This document shows positions 58,499 through 58,514 of a stretch of DNA of 58,514 nucleotides, in pieces. Each line of letters opens with the position of its first letter. Position 1 is the first letter of the stretch. Origin of the DNA: Pelotomaculum sp. UBA1371 (GTDB lineage Bacteria; Bacillota; Desulfotomaculia; Desulfotomaculales; Pelotomaculaceae). A model generated the notes under the pieces. That model was not told where the DNA came from, did no database searches, and saw only the letters and a list, made by a program, of their open reading frames with translations. The stretch covers positions 23,051-81,564 of the forward strand of contig DBRJ01000049.1 of the NCBI GenBank assembly GCA_002305915.1. The letters run 5' to 3'. The translations under genes and the position numbers were made by a program.

Positions 58499-58514
58499 GT
58501 TTCAATTCCGCATG
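58499..58514. CRISPR. Possible first bases of a CRISPR repeat, cut by the window end
   Basis: The last 16 bases, GTTTCAATTCCGCATG, match the start of the common Clostridial/Peptococcaceae type I-B/III repeat class beginning GTTTCAATTCC, as I recall it. Such repeats usually read ATTGAAAC at the 3' end of the transcribed strand, so this array would be transcribed leftward and this would be its trailer end, with the leader outside the window to the right. Only one partial copy is visible. Confidence 0.35.

Overview
The window looks like a chromosomal segment of an anaerobic, endospore-forming, low-redox Firmicute of the Peptococcaceae/Desulfotomaculales type (Pelotomaculum- or Desulfotomaculum-like). 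The grounds are the sporulation genes spoIVA, spoIIP, spmA and spmB, the YIEGIA/capping-subunit/DUF3189 cassette, the ispH-rpsA gene fusion typical of Clostridia, AGGAGG ribosome binding sites, frequent TTG and GTG starts, and fermentative or oxygen-sensitive metabolism (AdhE, ADP-forming acyl-CoA synthetase, Feo). The species name is an inference. No rRNA or tRNA gene was recognised.

Layout. 1-5.7 kb: the 3' end of an ion transporter, a class II aldolase with a structured 5' leader, small unknown genes, a promoter-to-terminator micro-gene for a 24-residue Cys-rich peptide, then nadE and a Nudix hydrolase. 5.7-13 kb: an HDAC-like deacetylase, adenine deaminase, signal peptidase I, nitroreductase, a serine hydrolase and a two-subunit ADP-forming acyl-CoA synthetase. 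13.2-20.3 kb: a metal region with a Zn/Cd-type P-ATPase, feoA and a two-piece feoB behind a hairpin-rich leader, a DtxR/MntR-type regulator with alternative leader hairpins, a MOSC protein and a NifX-like protein. 20.4-29.7 kb: AdhE, a DUF1847 protein, a secreted protein with copper-amine-oxidase-N-like repeats, a DUF4387/AtuA pair, a cofactor-independent phosphoglycerate mutase homologue and a collapsed MFS transporter pseudogene.

29.9-34 kb is a leftward aspartate-family operon (ACT protein, hom, thrB, lysC). 34.4-48.5 kb is a leftward block of core cell-envelope, ribosome and sporulation genes: spoIVA, gpsA, plsY, der, a DUF512 radical-SAM-like protein, two DUF3189 genes, the YIEGIA pair, spoIIP, DUF1614, ispH-rpsA, plsC and cmk. 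48.8-52.3 kb is the aromatic amino-acid operon aroF-tyrA-aroA. 52.4-56.8 kb carries a divergent HutP-family RNA-binding protein, a stand-alone structured RNA candidate between it and aroF, two unknown proteins, a pseudouridine synthase and spmAB. The right end has an FAD oxidoreductase whose ribosome binding site lies in an 11-bp inverted repeat, and the last 16 bases look like the edge of a CRISPR repeat.

The most promising leads are RNA-level: (i) the HutP-family gene, promoter, structured RNA and terminator arrangement in front of aroF; (ii) a pseudoknot-capable leader in front of the class II aldolase; (iii) the Shine-Dalgarno-pairing inverted repeat before the FAD oxidoreductase; and (iv) the 24-residue Cys-rich micro-gene. 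All four are inferences from sequence reading and need alignments or transcript data.
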